DNA of 64,000 bases, taken from contig OY987248.1 in assembly GCA_963920765.1 (NCBI GenBank), positions 12,930,539-12,994,538 on the forward strand, given 5' to 3'. This document shows positions 11,701 to 23,856 of the stretch, one piece after another (position 1 is the stretch's first letter; each line of letters starts with the position of its first letter). Source of the stretch: Ulota crispa. Its lineage: Eukaryota; Streptophyta; Bryopsida; Orthotrichales; Orthotrichaceae. The position numbers were made by a program, and so were the translations under genes. Under the pieces are notes generated by a model. It was given only the letters and a program-made list of their open reading frames with translations. It was not told where the DNA came from and made no database searches.

Positions 11701-12660
11701 ATGTACTAAGCTCTCCCTTGGAGCCCTTATTGCACACTTACTCTTTTTACATGAGTAGCTTTGGATAGGTTAGCTATGTAAAGGACTGTTATTAGAAGAA
11801 GTAAATCTACCCATCTGCAAAATTGGAGCATGCAAGTTTCTGCCCTTAAAGTGCATGTTCAAGTAAATCCTTTTTACTTGCATTTATTCAATTGCAATCA
11901 TTATTTTTACAAAGTTTAGCTATGAAAAGGAATTAGAGAAAATAGAAGAAATTTTTATAATTAATCATATTTTTAAAAAGATGGTAAAAATGGGAGAATC
12001 TCATAGACTAGTTATATTTTTGTTGTCTTTGAATTGTAAGAGAGGAGACTTACTATAGTGAGCAAGGAGATCCAAAAAATAATAAAAAGTTAGCCAAATG
12101 AAATGTCTAAAAACAGGTTGAAATTTGAATCAACTTGAAAAAACATTTGCTACATTATCAGGAAACATTTAATTATAATATACACATATGCACTAAAAAA
12201 CACTTGTTGAAAATGAGAAATATAGAATTCTTACCAAGGAAGTTTAGAATCCCCTTGAACATTGATTGGAACAGAAGTTTGAATAAATACCTTAAAGTAG
12301 GAGGCTCTAATTTGGTTCAAGCTCTAAAATGGTTCACCTCATCAAACATACTATTTTTGTACATGTTGTTTTTTATAAGTTTCAACAATATACATTTGAG
12401 GAGATAAACTATTTTAGAGCCCTATGCCATTTCAATTTCAAAATTTCATAACTAATTCTACAAATCTCCAAAAAATATGAAACAGCTTGGGTCAGATGCC
12501 AATTCCTCTTGTCTTTGAAGAAAATTTACTAAATATTTTTTCTTCACCTCACCAAAATTCAGGTCCATTTTTTTGTGTTCATATGCTTTAAAAAATATTT
12601 TCTTTGATATGTATTCACCAATGCATTTGTTGCAAGATCTAGAAATAATGATTTTGAATT
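8736..12660. other. 5' flank of the RLP4-like gene, then AT-rich DNA without a recognised gene
   Basis: 8736-9200 is the likely 5' UTR and promoter of the minus-strand RLP4-like gene. The rest has only short frames on both strands, none with a recognisable domain. From about 9930 it is strongly AT-rich. I see no clear element ends before the CACTA element at 12661. Confidence 0.45.
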
Positions 12661-12833
12661 CACTACAAGGAAACACTATCATTTTGGTCATTTTTAGTCA
12701 AAATTAGTACCTGTCAATTAGAACATTCTTTTTGTCAATTATTACATTTTTATCAATTAGGACACTAATCTCTCATTTTGGACACATTTATTCAATTAGG
12801 ACGTGTCAGTTTGGACATTGTTTCCTTGTAATG
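12661..12833. mobile_element. Short CACTA-type element, 173 bp
   Basis: It begins CACTACAAGGAAACACTATC and ends with the inverted GTTTCCTTGTAATG, the terminal repeat typical of CACTA (En/Spm) elements. Inside are several degenerate TCAATTAGGACA words that may act as subterminal repeats. The flanks (ATT and TGG) do not match, so the 3-bp target duplication has decayed or the right border differs by a base or two. It is non-autonomous and a sister of the copy at 31199-31314. Confidence 0.75.
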
Positions 12834-12850
12834 TGGAAAAAAAAAAAAAC

Positions 12851-12935
12851 GTCAAGGCTATTTGTGCAATTTCTGAAAAACCATGGGCATTTGTACAAAG
12901 ATTGCAAATTTCAGGGGTATTCATCAAATTTTCCC
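12851..12935. mobile_element. Truncated family B foldback arm
   Basis: It matches the right arm of the family B copies: GCAATTTCTGAAAAA, then GATTGCAAATTTCAGGGGTA and CAAATTTTCCC. Only one arm is present, next to a poly-A run that follows the CACTA element. Confidence 0.6.
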
Positions 12936-13056
12936 TTCATTTAAATGCAGTTGCAGAAATATAAATTTTACCATCAATTACGGCCGAGTATCATCCAGCA
13001 GTGACAAACTCCAAAAGAATGAGACAAAGAATGGCCTGCAAGACTCTTGACCCGTG

Positions 13057-13158
13057 CTCATAACCTGGCTATGCTCATAACCTGGCTATGCTCATAACCT
13101 GACCATGCTCATAACCTGACCATGCTCATAACCTGACCATGCTCATAACCTGGCCTTC
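13057..13158 (+). repeat. 17-bp minisatellite, six units
   Basis: Six units of CTCATAACCTG(G/A)C(T/C)ATG stand head to tail. The first two carry the GGCT variant, the next three GACC, and the last GGCC. Flanking ATGACCCGACCATGC looks like a decayed further unit. There is no open frame or known function. Confidence 0.9.
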
Positions 13159-14046
13159 GATCATGACCCGACCATGCACAGACCTCATTAATCCTCTTAG
13201 CAGTGTTGCGCTGGGCAAAAAAAGCTCCATTTCCACTCAAACCCTTCCTACATACCAATTATTTACCAAACTTAAAAGTAATTACACATTCTAAACGCTA
13301 AGAAATGGAGCAATAAGGTCCTGCATTGGAAGAGCAGAATATTTCTCCTCCATGGCTATAATTCATGTCAAGAACAAATTTTCACCTATGGGTATGCCAA
13401 GGCAGCCAAGCTAACTCAAGCTCCTCAACCATTTGGAATCCCTCAACTCAAACAAGCGCTTTGTAGATTGAAAATAATTGGTGATAGATTGGTTGTGGCC
13501 ACCTAGTATGTAGTAATTTGAAGAGCCTTCTAACCATTTTTTATTTATTTTACCAAGTTCAGTTGGTTGATTCACCTCAAATTTTCACACCGTGTGTTCT
13601 CCTATTCTCAACTTTCAAAATATGTAATGAGTTCTACATTTGATGAGGTATTGACTTTGGGAAGTAACTCTAACCCATGAATGGATGTTTTAGTCCCCTA
13701 TTTTAAACTTTAAAAAAGCATGATTTTTTTTCATTTTTGGGCATTCATGAGAGTTGAAGCCAAACAACCTATTAGGTCATCCTCAATCCACCTGGCAAAC
13801 CGGCCTGGTATACCAAACCTCATCATCTTAGACCATTGCATAAAAATCATATAATTTGAAGGGCATGAAATTTTAAAATGCAATAAAATTTTGGTTTGGA
13901 CATTGCATGTTTTAGATACATCACATCAAATGTTAGTTAATTTCCAAAAAATTTAGAGGTCTCTCCAAATCATACCTAGATAAGGAAATTTTAGTAAAAG
14001 GGATGGCAATATTTATGTAATGGTCTATTTGCTATTAATAAATCAG

Positions 14047-14302
14047 AACACCATATTCAATAATTTGAGAAAAAGGGTATATTTTGGGACTTTGAGGTGA
14101 TCACCTCAAACGGAGCTCGCAACATTTTTTTTGGTACACATGGCCTCACGCCCTCACCTGAGAGGAGGAATTTGCGAGGGAAAAAATCTTAGTGGCTCTG
14201 ACTAAATCTGATACCTTCAAATCTGGTTTAAAGTAACTTTTTGAGTTTGAGGGAAAAACAAAGTGGGACTCCTCTTTTTCCCAAATTATTGAATACAGTG
14301 TT
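14047..14302. mobile_element. Family A inverted-repeat element, copy 1
   Basis: The left end AACACCATATTCAATAATTTG and right end CCCAAATTATTGAATACAGTGTT are inverted. It is flanked by a perfect 4-bp target duplication TCAG (14043-14046 and 14303-14306). An internal palindrome, TTTGAGGTGATCACCTCAAA, is shared by other copies. It is 256 bp and non-coding. Confidence 0.85.
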
Positions 14303-14306
14303 TCAG

Positions 14307-16288
14307 GTTGTCAGGTTGATTGAGGATGCCCTCATAGCCATGTACAATGGGGTGACAAAAAGATATATGATTTTATGAATTTGACCTTTACAAAATACTA
14401 GCATTCTAAATGGCATCTCCCATCGCTTTCACCCCATCACCTCTATGTCTATGAAAGTTTCATGTCCATGAAACTTCCATGTTTATGAGAATTTTGACCA
14501 ATCATCTCAAACTCAAAATTTTCATTATTAGCTCAAGTACATTGCTATATGTACTGAAACTTCAAATTTAACTCTAGTAATCACCTTCTTTGTAGTAATA
14601 AAAATGAAAATATCAAACTAATACAAGAAGTTTGCCATCCTAGTTTTGAAGGAAGAGCGAAGCTGCTAAAGGAATACACTTGTTTCATCAACTTTGAGCA
14701 TTTCAAAAATCAAACCCATGGAAGAATGTAATGCAAATTCAAAGGACGAGGTTGTAAAATTTTCTATAAGTAATCTTTATGAAGTTTCAAAGCAAGAGGT
14801 TGTAGAACTTTATAACTCCTACATCTCCTAGTAAGTTTCATATACAATCTCAAATTAAGAAAGTTGTAAAACACTATTCCTTTGTCTTGTGATTGATTTC
14901 TAGACATCCAACCTTATCCCTTCATATGTAACTGATTTATAATCGTCATTATCACATCCTCTAGATAATTATCAAATGACTTGGATTCAACAAGTTTTGC
15001 ACTAAAAATTACAAGTACATTTTTCAATAACTAAATAGGCTCGACCTAGTGACGCTTAGAGCTTAGATTTTCAAACATTCATGTCCTAGATTCTATTTTA
15101 CAGACAAGGATATTTGTAATACGGATGAAGGAATAAGTGAACTTGACATCTCAACCATGGAGACATAGCCAAGTCATGTTTTCAGTAAGACCAAGGCCAA
15201 CCAATGTATGCGAAGATCAGGCCGTTGTTGGTAATGAAGGTTTATAAAGGAGACAAAATCAAGTCCAGAATCCTCACCACCAACCAAAAAAGTGTGTTGT
15301 TGCCAAACACTCTTTTTCAGCACTGATTTTGCAAAATCTCAGAAAAAAAACAGACCCAACAACTTCAATATCCCGTAGTCTCCAACTTCGGAACCAAGCC
15401 TCCCTTTCAACATTTTTCAACTATTTCTTTCCACTATCAAGCTCCATGAGGACAATCAATCAAAAGATAAGGTATTCAACGCAACAGGCATACTAAGAAC
15501 CAAACTCTCCAAACAACAGTCTCAGTCTGCAACGAAGAAGAAAAAAAAAAAAAAACGAAAGGAGTAGTTTACAATTTTACATTCTGAATCTCAATACAAG
15601 AGTTTGTGAAGTTTTCAGTCGACACTTCTCCGTGGAGAATGCGGAATACACGCATACATACACACTTGCAGGCCCTGGAAACTTCAGCATTTCACGTACC
15701 CCAATCAACAAAGTGTTTCATCAGATTCTGCAACAACCAATAAAGTTAGGCTGCAGAGACAAAAGGAGGAGAATCTTCAACACCAGCAGGGCTACTTGAA
15801 CAAACACACCGACTGCTACAAAAGCACACGTGTATAGGAATTCTACCTCGTACAAGAAAATAAAGAGAGACAAAATGGACATGCCTCAGGGCTTGAGCTA
15901 AGTTATGTATTAAACGAGACGGTTGTACAGGTCCCAGAGAGGGAGATTATACACAGGAGAGACGGTCAAGAACTAGAACTGGATGGATGACTTCAGCAGT
16001 AGCTAATGATTAGTGAGCTGTTCGTTAAACTAAAGGCTGAGTCACGGGTTAAATTGCCTTAAAGGAGTGAGCGTTTCGCAACAACGTGCACCTGTGTCTG
16101 CCTGCCTCTCCGAAACCAACTTATCATTATCCTCGTCCTCATCTCTGGTCTTGCATGCATCCAAAGCGAAACAGGAGCTTACCAGAGGACCAAATACTTC
16201 TGCAATACTTGCTAACTTTGCCAATCTCCCAATCTGCTCTTCTCCAGCTCTTATCCAAGTCCTACAGTTTCGGAGCTTTCAAGGTGTC
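14307..16288. other. Intergenic DNA 3' of the carboxypeptidase locus, no gene recognised
   Basis: Mixed AT-rich and moderate-GC sequence with only short open frames. Around 13860-13990 and in this stretch are words shared with the family I element at 19952-20324 (GGTTTGGACATTG, AAATGTTAGTTAA), so decayed repeat copies are likely. Nothing further is supported. Confidence 0.4.
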
Positions 16289-16559
16289 AACACCATATTA
16301 GGTAAATTGGGAAAAACAGAGGGACCATTTTGTACTCCACCTTAATCTTACATACATACAATAAATGTAGACATAACTATAGCTCAAAGTTGTAATTGTT
16401 TGAAATTCTTGGAGGCAATCACTGAGACTTCACTATTATACAAGAAAATACACGCATATTTTTTTGTATTTTTTTGTAGTATGCTAAATTATACATAATG
16501 ATAGAAATAGTGAGAGTCTTAGAATGTACTGTTTTTCCCAATTTACCTAATATGGTGTT
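16289..16559. mobile_element. Family A inverted-repeat element, copy 2, at the 3' end of the carboxypeptidase locus
   Basis: Perfect 29-bp terminal inverted repeats begin AACACCATATTAGGTAAATT. Identical 4-bp target duplications TGTC flank it (16285-16288 and 16560-16563). The last coding frame of the minus-strand carboxypeptidase locus enters the right end and stops at the TAA at 16545-16543, inside the terminal repeat. Confidence 0.9.
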
Positions 16560-19500
16560 TGTCGGCGTTTTCATAGCTTTGGAGCTTTCGCGGTTTCGGT
16601 GTTTTCAGATGTTGGTGGTAGCGAAGGTTGCCGCCTCGAGAAGCGTGGACGAGACAAACGAGAATACTCAACATGGCAACGAGAAACACGAGGTACATGG
16701 GATGGACCTCGACGAATAAGGGAAATGGTGATTTATCGTTCGAACGCTCGTCTTTCCGGTGCATTCTCGTTGGCTTCCACGACACCATCTCCACCGGTGG
16801 CTTCTGCACGGAGGTCGTCGGCAGCTTGTTCGGTTCCTCGACGGGTGCTGTCGTTGCACTGCCAACCCCAGGCAACAGAAAAATACATTACCGACAAAGG
16901 TGATATTACATTTAGGTTGACCCGTACTAATTTCTCAATATTTTTCATTACAGAAATGCTTATTGATACTCTAACAGTAGTTTTCGTCAATAATTGCAAT
17001 AAACAAATTATAAAGTGCCTGGCAACAATAACAACAAAGCTGCAGAAAAACAAACTAGCAGCATCCGGGGTGTAAACCATGTGAAATCAAGGGTTTGCAT
17101 GCGCCTTCAAGTGGTTAATGCAATATTTAGTGTACGTAACAAGAACCCGTGGGAAAACCAACCTTCGTAAACTTGGCCTGGTGCAAGCAGGCGATGGTAG
17201 TCTCCAAGTCCAGCACTTGCATTCATCTGTCAAAAGAAGCAAACTCATGTTCAATGGAATCCCAGCAAAAGACGTAACCATACTACTTTTCTGCAAATAT
17301 ATGTTTCACTACTACCTCAACATAAAATTTACAGATTCGGTGTTTTCCAACCGAGAGTTGAAGTGTACTCGGAATGCATGACAAAAGAAGGATAGAAACG
17401 CACCGAATGGCGTATGCCGCTAACAGTAATAATAGCAGCCAATGGCTTTCCTCCTCTTGATGACATCACTTATCCATGTACTCCAGACTAACCTGTATAA
17501 ACAGTAGAAATTCTCTTACTTTGAGTATATCTTTATTTTCACAAAATGACAATTTCAAAATCATGAATCCTTAGTCCTTTAGGGGATTAGGGTTTATCGA
17601 ATTCTGACGCAACAGCAGAGTTTCAATGCAACAACTTACTGTCCCTGAAATGAAACTCAAACATCAGCATCTTGTCAGAAAAAAGCAGAGCCTATGAAAA
17701 CTCTCACTGTGACAGTTGCTGCCACAAGCTCCAGCATGCTCTTGCGATGTTGTCTCCAGATCTGAGAAACCTGCCCTAATTTTGCCCCCTACTTTGTAAG
17801 ATTATATTACACGTCAAAGAGAGAGCAACAAAAACATAGCCTGTGAATGGAAAACATTAAAGAGCACCAACGGGAGGAAGAAAAACAATACCTGGGTAAA
17901 AGGCGGCCATTTCTTATCATTAATTTCCAAAGTGAGCTGCAAACAGTTTCCATGCAAGTAGTTCAATCCTGCATGCCTCCATAGAGTGGGTACCTATAGA
18001 AACAGACATCCAAATCCACAAATAATATTTTTTTGTAACTTGTGATACTTCTCTTTGAACAAATACAGCTCTTTCTTTTTCAAATGAATCAATCCTAGAA
18101 ATATGTGGTAAAGGAAACCAGCTACTAAACTTACCAAGCAGCACCATTAGTGACACCACCAGCAAACTCTTTGCTCGTGAACATCAACGGGTGCTTGACT
18201 GCTTGTAAGCATACACTCCAGCTAGAAATTTGAAAGTAGTGTCATCTGGTGAAGAAGCATACGTTTGACTGCATAGCCGAGGGAATTAACGAAAAGAGAA
18301 TTCAGCCACTGATACCCAACATGATTCTGCAAAAAAGTTGAAAACACAAAAACAATAAGGTCACCGACCATAATGTAGAGTACAAACCATGAAGGTTGTT
18401 AAATGTACCTTATACCAGGATTGCCGTCATACGGGTAATCAGCAACAAGTGCCCCCTGCCATCCATATGGTTTGAATTAGTATACAAGGTTTGTGTTGGA
18501 GTTAGAATTACTCAATGGAAAAAATCAATTAACCGAAAGCCTATGAACTTTGAGGTAGCTAGAGCACCATAAGACATTAATTGCTGGAAGACCAAAAAAA
18601 TACACCATTAACAAGGGCACAGTACACCTAGTAATCCATATCCACTAATGTGTAGATAGAGACATCTAGATAGTATAAACGTAGCTTGGTGGAGGAAATG
18701 TAGTTATATGTTTCATTACTCAATATCTCATTCCCGGGATCTCATTTTTCTATGGCTGGGTGGTAAGCTACACTCTCATATCTTTATTTACTCAAGTCTA
18801 CACACAAAACAGCAAGACCTGCAAAAACTGGAGGAACACAGACTTTGAGTGAATCAGAATTAAAGAAAGGAAGAGAGTAAGCCACAGCTAGAAAGAAAAA
18901 CTTCAAGGAAGCTTGCTGATGCACTAAACGGACCCATCCCATAACTGCACGGCTTTCTGCCTGTCGATTCTCCTCAATATCGTTCCCAGGGTAAAACTGC
19001 ATACGAATGCCCATGTTATTAGGTTTTAGCACAACACACACTAAATCAGCACAAACGTGGGAGTCTTTAATAAAAAATACCCAGCTCTTCAGTGAACTTG
19101 GGGCAAAGGAATCTTCAAAAAATAGGTTAAAACCTGACTGATAAAACAAAGAGATGGCAAATGCTGAGTTAACAAGCCAAAAATATATAGTTAGTACTAG
19201 ACTACATTGGCTTTAGGATGGTCAGAAATAGAACACAATGTGCAGAGGAAGAACATGATGCAATTACCTCTCTGATTGTGTGCAGTTCAGACTTAGATAG
19301 CATATGCGCTTAAACAAGTTTTTTCATTCATAGAGGTCGATCCTCGATCTTAAATTCGGATCTTAAGTTGGGAGCAAGAGATACTAATTCACTTATTTAA
19401 GTTACTCACTTAGACAGTATTCAATTAAACAGGTTTCAATGTTTACCTGATCGGGGAAGTCACGGTTGAGATCAATTTCATGCGCATAGTTTCTTCTAGG

Positions 19501-21060
19501 TTTTGGCAATGCAGCAAAACCGTCTGGGTTCATGGATGGGAGTAAATGCATATGTAACCTCTCCACAATCTCAGTGGCCTGCAATATTTTCCACTCTTAG
19601 GCAAAAAAAAATTAAGACAAATTGAGCATGACGCAGTGCAAATGTCACCAGGCATCAGGTAGCAACACGTATAGAGCAGGCCATTGAAACAAGGTGGAGC
19701 GGACCACCTTTTAGAACTAGTTTTAAGCTTATAGCATATTTTGGCAGATATGTTATAGAAGAAAATTGTCATACCAAAGGGTCTTTTAAATAATTGTCGC
19801 GCAACCAATCTGCCAGCAGAAGCACCAACTTGCGCCCAAGTGGCTGGTCTCCGTGCATGTTCCCCACATACTGAAAGCGCCGCAAACATATCCAAAAGGT
19901 GTTCAAAACGGCTGTAATCTCTATTGCATTAGTTATATACCATATTTAACTGGGGAAATTACAAATAGGGGAATGGTCATAATTACAAATGGGGGCACGA
20001 TTTCAAAATAGTTTCTAAATTTTTGTAACTTTTTTTGGTTTGGACATTGGTTGATTCAGATATGTCACATTAAATGTTAGCTAACTTTCAAAAAAAATAG
20101 AGGTCTTTCCAAAAATTGTCACCTCTTTTACCAAAAATTCTTTATTTAGGCTTGATTTGGAGAGGCTTATAAGTTTTTTGAAAGTTAACTAACATTTAAT
20201 GTGATGTATCTAAATCAACCAATGTTCAATCCAAAAAAAATTACAAAAATTTAGAAACTACTTTGAAATTGTGCGCCAATCTGTAAACTTTTTCATTTTC
20301 TCAGCTCCTATTTGTAGTTCCCCCTATTTAATTACGACTAGACTGTACAAGGTTCATAAGTGATAGTCCAGAAAATGCTTTGGTTTGCAAAACATTGGAG
20401 CTGAGAGGTCTCCAGCTGTTCAGGGACATAGAAAATTCATAATCACATGAATATTCCATGAGTAGTTAAATACGTCATTTATAAAAGGAAACGAGAGAAA
20501 AAGTGCTTGCGAAAAAAAATTGTACCTTATACGCAGGTTCAGGTTCAGGAACTCCAGGTTTGTCTGATATTTCCAATGCCCACTGCCCATCCAGAGATAT
20601 AGAACAGACAGAAAAGCTTATACAGAATGGCTTGCACAGTTGCAAATGCTAAATATTTGATGTTTCTCTGATAAAACCCGAGAAGGTAATAGATTCACAT
20701 TCAAAAGAAATGAGCTGTGAAGAAGATCCTTACCAAAGGTACCCCGAGGGAGCTATTCCCAATGCTGCACCCCAGCTAGTCATTCAGTCAGCAGAAGTAT
20801 GTTGTCAGAAGGAAAAAGAAAGAGTCTAAACATCAATGGTGAGAGCTTTCTCATGTGATTTTAAATAGTCCATATTCATGTTCGAGGAAGAGAAAAAAAA
20901 AAGGAGAGGAGTACGTGTAAAGTCTAGATATGAGACTGCAACGTCGAGTGAAATTTTGAAGGGCTGCCTCCAGTTCCAAGTTGCTTTTGTAATGCGGTCC
21001 TACGGTTGTAACATTGGCCGAGGGAGGAGCTTCCACTGTTTTCTCTACGAATGTGGCCAT
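16543..21060 (-). pseudogene. SOL1 / carboxypeptidase-D-like M14 metallocarboxypeptidase, broken copy
   Basis: Exons on the minus strand, by homology: 21060-20915, 20764-20734, 20582-20526, 19870-19775 (YVGNMHGDQ), 19578-19447 (LLPSMNPDGF, EIDLNRDFPDQ), 18996 to about 18901 (FYPGNDIEENRQAESRAVMGW), 18455-18409 (GALVADYPYDGN), 18268-18135 (SSPDDTTFKFLAG, SKEFAGGVTNGAAW), 17993-17892 (YPLYGGMQD), 17770-17708, 17487-17404, 17226-17163 (NASAGLGDYHRLLAPG) and about 16858-16543 with a membrane helix (MYLVFLVAMLSILVCLV). Order and length fit SOL1: an M14 domain, a transthyretin-like domain and one C-terminal helix. SOL1 removes C-terminal Arg/Lys from secreted peptide precursors in endomembranes. 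Defects: the zinc motif HxxE reads HGDQ; no exon for the usual SANLHGG (third zinc ligand) is seen between 18900 and 18456; one-base deletions near 18193 and 17964; TAA at 17472-17470; no clear signal peptide. The exon between 17163 and 16858 is unresolved. A true pseudogene is most likely, but draft-sequence indels could explain two defects. Confidence 0.85.
19952..20324. mobile_element. Family I inverted-repeat element in a carboxypeptidase intron
   Basis: The left end GGGGAAATTACAAATAGGGG and right end CTCCTATTTGTAGTTCCCC are inverted. The arms continue inside (AACATTTAATGTGATGTATC against GATATGTCACATTAAATGTT). It lies in the intron between the exons at 20526 and 19870. No convincing target duplication was found. 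A decayed relative is near 13870-14000. Confidence 0.75.
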
Positions 21061-21169
21061 GCTCAAAAAAAACAAACCAAAAAGAAAATCAAATCATCCA
21101 ATGTCTTGATACCGTCATGTCATGCCTCTAGAAGCAAGAACAGTAAAAGATAACATTGCAATCACCGAT

Positions 21170-21413
21170 TCGGCCATATTCATTAAATTGGGAAAAAGAG
21201 GTGTCCCACTTTGTTTTCCCCTCGAACCCAAAAAGTTATTTTAAACCAGATTTGAACCAGATTTGAAGATATCAGATTTAGTCAGAGCCCCCTGCAAATT
21301 CCTCCTTTTAGGTGAGGACTCATGTACCAAAAAAGAACTGTGAGCTTGGTTTGAGATGATCACCTCAAAGTCCCAAAATATACTCTTTTTCCCAATTTAA
21401 TGAATATAGTGTT
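21170..21413. mobile_element. Family A inverted-repeat element, copy 3
   Basis: The inner terminal repeats CATATTCATTAAATTGGG and CCCAATTTAATGAATATAG match family A. The outermost left bases have diverged, so no target duplication is visible. It shares the internal GATGATCACCTCAAA block with other copies. It sits just upstream of the first recognised carboxypeptidase exon. Confidence 0.75.
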
Positions 21414-21419
21414 CGGAAC

Positions 21420-21810
21420 AAAAGATTCAAAAATCTTTAAGAAAAATGCCTAACGAGCCAGACGACCTTGCTTACAAATGAAAGAAATTATAAAAAGCTA
21501 CAAGTGTCCCAACCACCCACTTCGGAGATCACGAGGCGGCACATAATTTGAAAGAACGAAGCCGCGCACGCGAATTGTGCAAATATTGGAAGTTAGAGAA
21601 GAAGCGAAAAGCAGTCGGCAAAATGAAAATTCAAAAATTACAGATGTCGACACTTAATTTGGCAAAACTGGGAGACTGTATTTTACTTGAGCTCGTCGTC
21701 GTTGTCGACGCCGCATTGGATCAGTCTAAAAATAGCATAAAAGTTAAAATTACTGCAGCAGCAGCAGCAATTCTAAAACTGGCCTCCAAGTCCGAACAAC
21801 ACAGACATCT
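21420..21810 (-). other. Possible decayed first exon of the carboxypeptidase locus
   Basis: On the minus strand around 21700-21780 a frame reads RIAAAAAVILTFMLFLD, a signal-peptide-like hydrophobic run, followed by a TGA and a Ser/Thr-rich stretch. No start codon is in frame with it. Since the downstream locus lacks a signal peptide, this may be its decayed first exon. The plus-strand frame here (21548-21940) is low-complexity and I do not regard it as a gene. Confidence 0.25.
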
Positions 21811-22076
21811 AACACCATATTCGTTAAATTGGGTCAAAACATTCATTTTGGGACTTCTGAAGGTTCGGGGTGATCACCCCAAACTGAGCTCCAGCGTTTT
21901 TTTGATACACGTGCCTTCACTTGAGAGGAGAAATTTGTGAGGGAAAATTTTTTAATGGCTCAGACTGAATACGATACTTTTGAATCTTTTGAATCTTGTT
22001 TGAGGTAACTTTTTGGGTTTGAGGTGGAGTACAAAATGCTACCTTTGTTTTTCCCAGTTTACCTAATATGACGTTA
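21811..22076. mobile_element. Family A inverted-repeat element, copy 4
   Basis: The left end is AACACCATATTCGTTAAATT and the right end is AGTTTACCTAATATGACGTT(A). ATCT stands on both sides (21807-21810 and 22077-22080), allowing one extra base at the right end. The internal GGGTGATCACCCC is the family palindrome. Confidence 0.8.
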
Positions 22077-22080
22077 ATCT

Positions 22081-23856
22081 CCTCCTGTCTGCTCGAAAAC
22101 CTCACCCTCTCTTAAACATGATTCCACAAAAATCCCCACTACAAGTTTCTACGCTCATTGCGGGTTTCTAAGCTCATCGGTTTCTACGCACAGTACAACT
22201 TCGAAAAACCCCTCAAAAATCAACTCACGTAAGCGTTTCTACCTAAGCCAGTGAGCTCTAGCGCGTTTAGTCTGGTAACTTGGCGCCCATTTTAATTTAG
22301 ATTCCTCACTGGTGTCGGAATCGGAGCTTTTCTCTTTTTCTTTAGTGTGTCATAATCTGACTTGGTGTCAAGAATTTAAATACGGCGTGTCAGATCGTCT
22401 GAGAGCAATGGCTGCTTGTATCACTTGCATGGGAACTGTAGCAGCCACTAATCTACTAATATGGTCCCCCATGGGTCTTCGTGGTTCCATTTGAGCTGCC
22501 GACGTAAGAATTCTCGCCCACTGGATGACGACGTTTTAAACTTGGTTGAGAAGATTTGAGTGTCTTAGCTTCCTGAATGTACTAGAAATGTTTATTCTTG
22601 TTAATGTCGGACATACAGCACGAGATACATCTAGGCATGGTGTGAATTGGGTCAAGCTTTGGATGGGGTGCTTTCAGGGAGTGTTGCAACCGGGACTTTT
22701 ACGAGGACGAGGTTTGCGAGACTGCGAGCCTGTGTTCTTGTTTCTTTTTACTGCGTTATTAATGGGTATCAAACCTCAGATTTCCGGATAACTTTGTCGT
22801 GAAATTTACCCATAGTTATCGGATGGTTGCTTGTATGATAGTCCATAGATTTGTCACCCCTCATAACGCTTCACAAACCACTTAATAATTGCAATTGCTT
22901 TCCCACATAACTCTTTTCTTTTTTTCCTATCTTGTCATCTTGCTCCCCAACTGACAGGCAATCATGTCTCCTACCCATCACAACTCAACACGCGCTCATT
23001 AAGCAAATCAAGAAGATGCTTCCCTATACAATTGTCCACAAGCAATTGTCAAATTAGGTCACCTTGTTGGAAGAGAGGAACCCTTATGAGATCACTTGAT
23101 AACTTTTTGTACAATGGGATCATAACTTGTTTGGGTTATAAAGCACCTCTTGAGATGCCTGATAGAGTTATGAGACCTATGAGAATTGATAACTTGCAAA
23201 AGTTACCAAATTATGGGGTGAAGTCACCTAGAGTTATTGGGTGAAAAACATCTAGGTTTAACAGCCCAGGTTGAAAGTGGTGTGTGAAGGGGGCGTTGGT
23301 GAAATGGAATAAACTTAGTGCAAAGCTGAAGTGCGGTTGGATTTGTACTGGTTGTGAGGTTTGGTACCTTGAATTACTCCTGATACTTTAAACCCGCATA
23401 AGGGTTTGAAAACTGCCATGATGGGGAAGTAGAAATCAAACCATATGGAACAAGGTCCGAGGGACAGCCTGGGTTTCTACGCTACATGCAGGGAAGGCAA
23501 TCTGGAGGACTTTCCATGAAAATACTAGTAACACTAAGAAATTAGGTGAGTTAGAATCTATTTTTTCAGGGGAATGGTCGCCCCGATTTTGTCTCAAAGG
23601 AGATGGCGTGTACAATTGCACCCCTCTCATATTGTTTAAACACTTTCATTATTAATACAACCACCTAAGGCGGGTCATGGGGCACATTCCCACAGGCCAA
23701 AAGGCATTTCATGGAACAAGGTCCGAGAAGAACCAACTAGTTCAAAGCTAGCTGGTTGAAATGAGGAAAGATGTTTGCAATTTATAAATATTTGCTGAAA
23801 ACTCAATTGAAAATCTAAAATATGCAAGCTCCATAGTTGATTATTGCTTCACGGTA
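22081..23856. other. No gene recognised
   Basis: There are several short plus-strand frames (for example 22312-22494 and 22546-22791), but they have no domain, no splice-linked continuation and no homology I recognise. No element ends were found. Confidence 0.4.

Noticed and set aside
21548-21940. 130-codon plus-strand frame as a gene
   Set aside because: Low-complexity Ala and Lys runs, overlapping a family A element and the possible decayed minus-strand exon.
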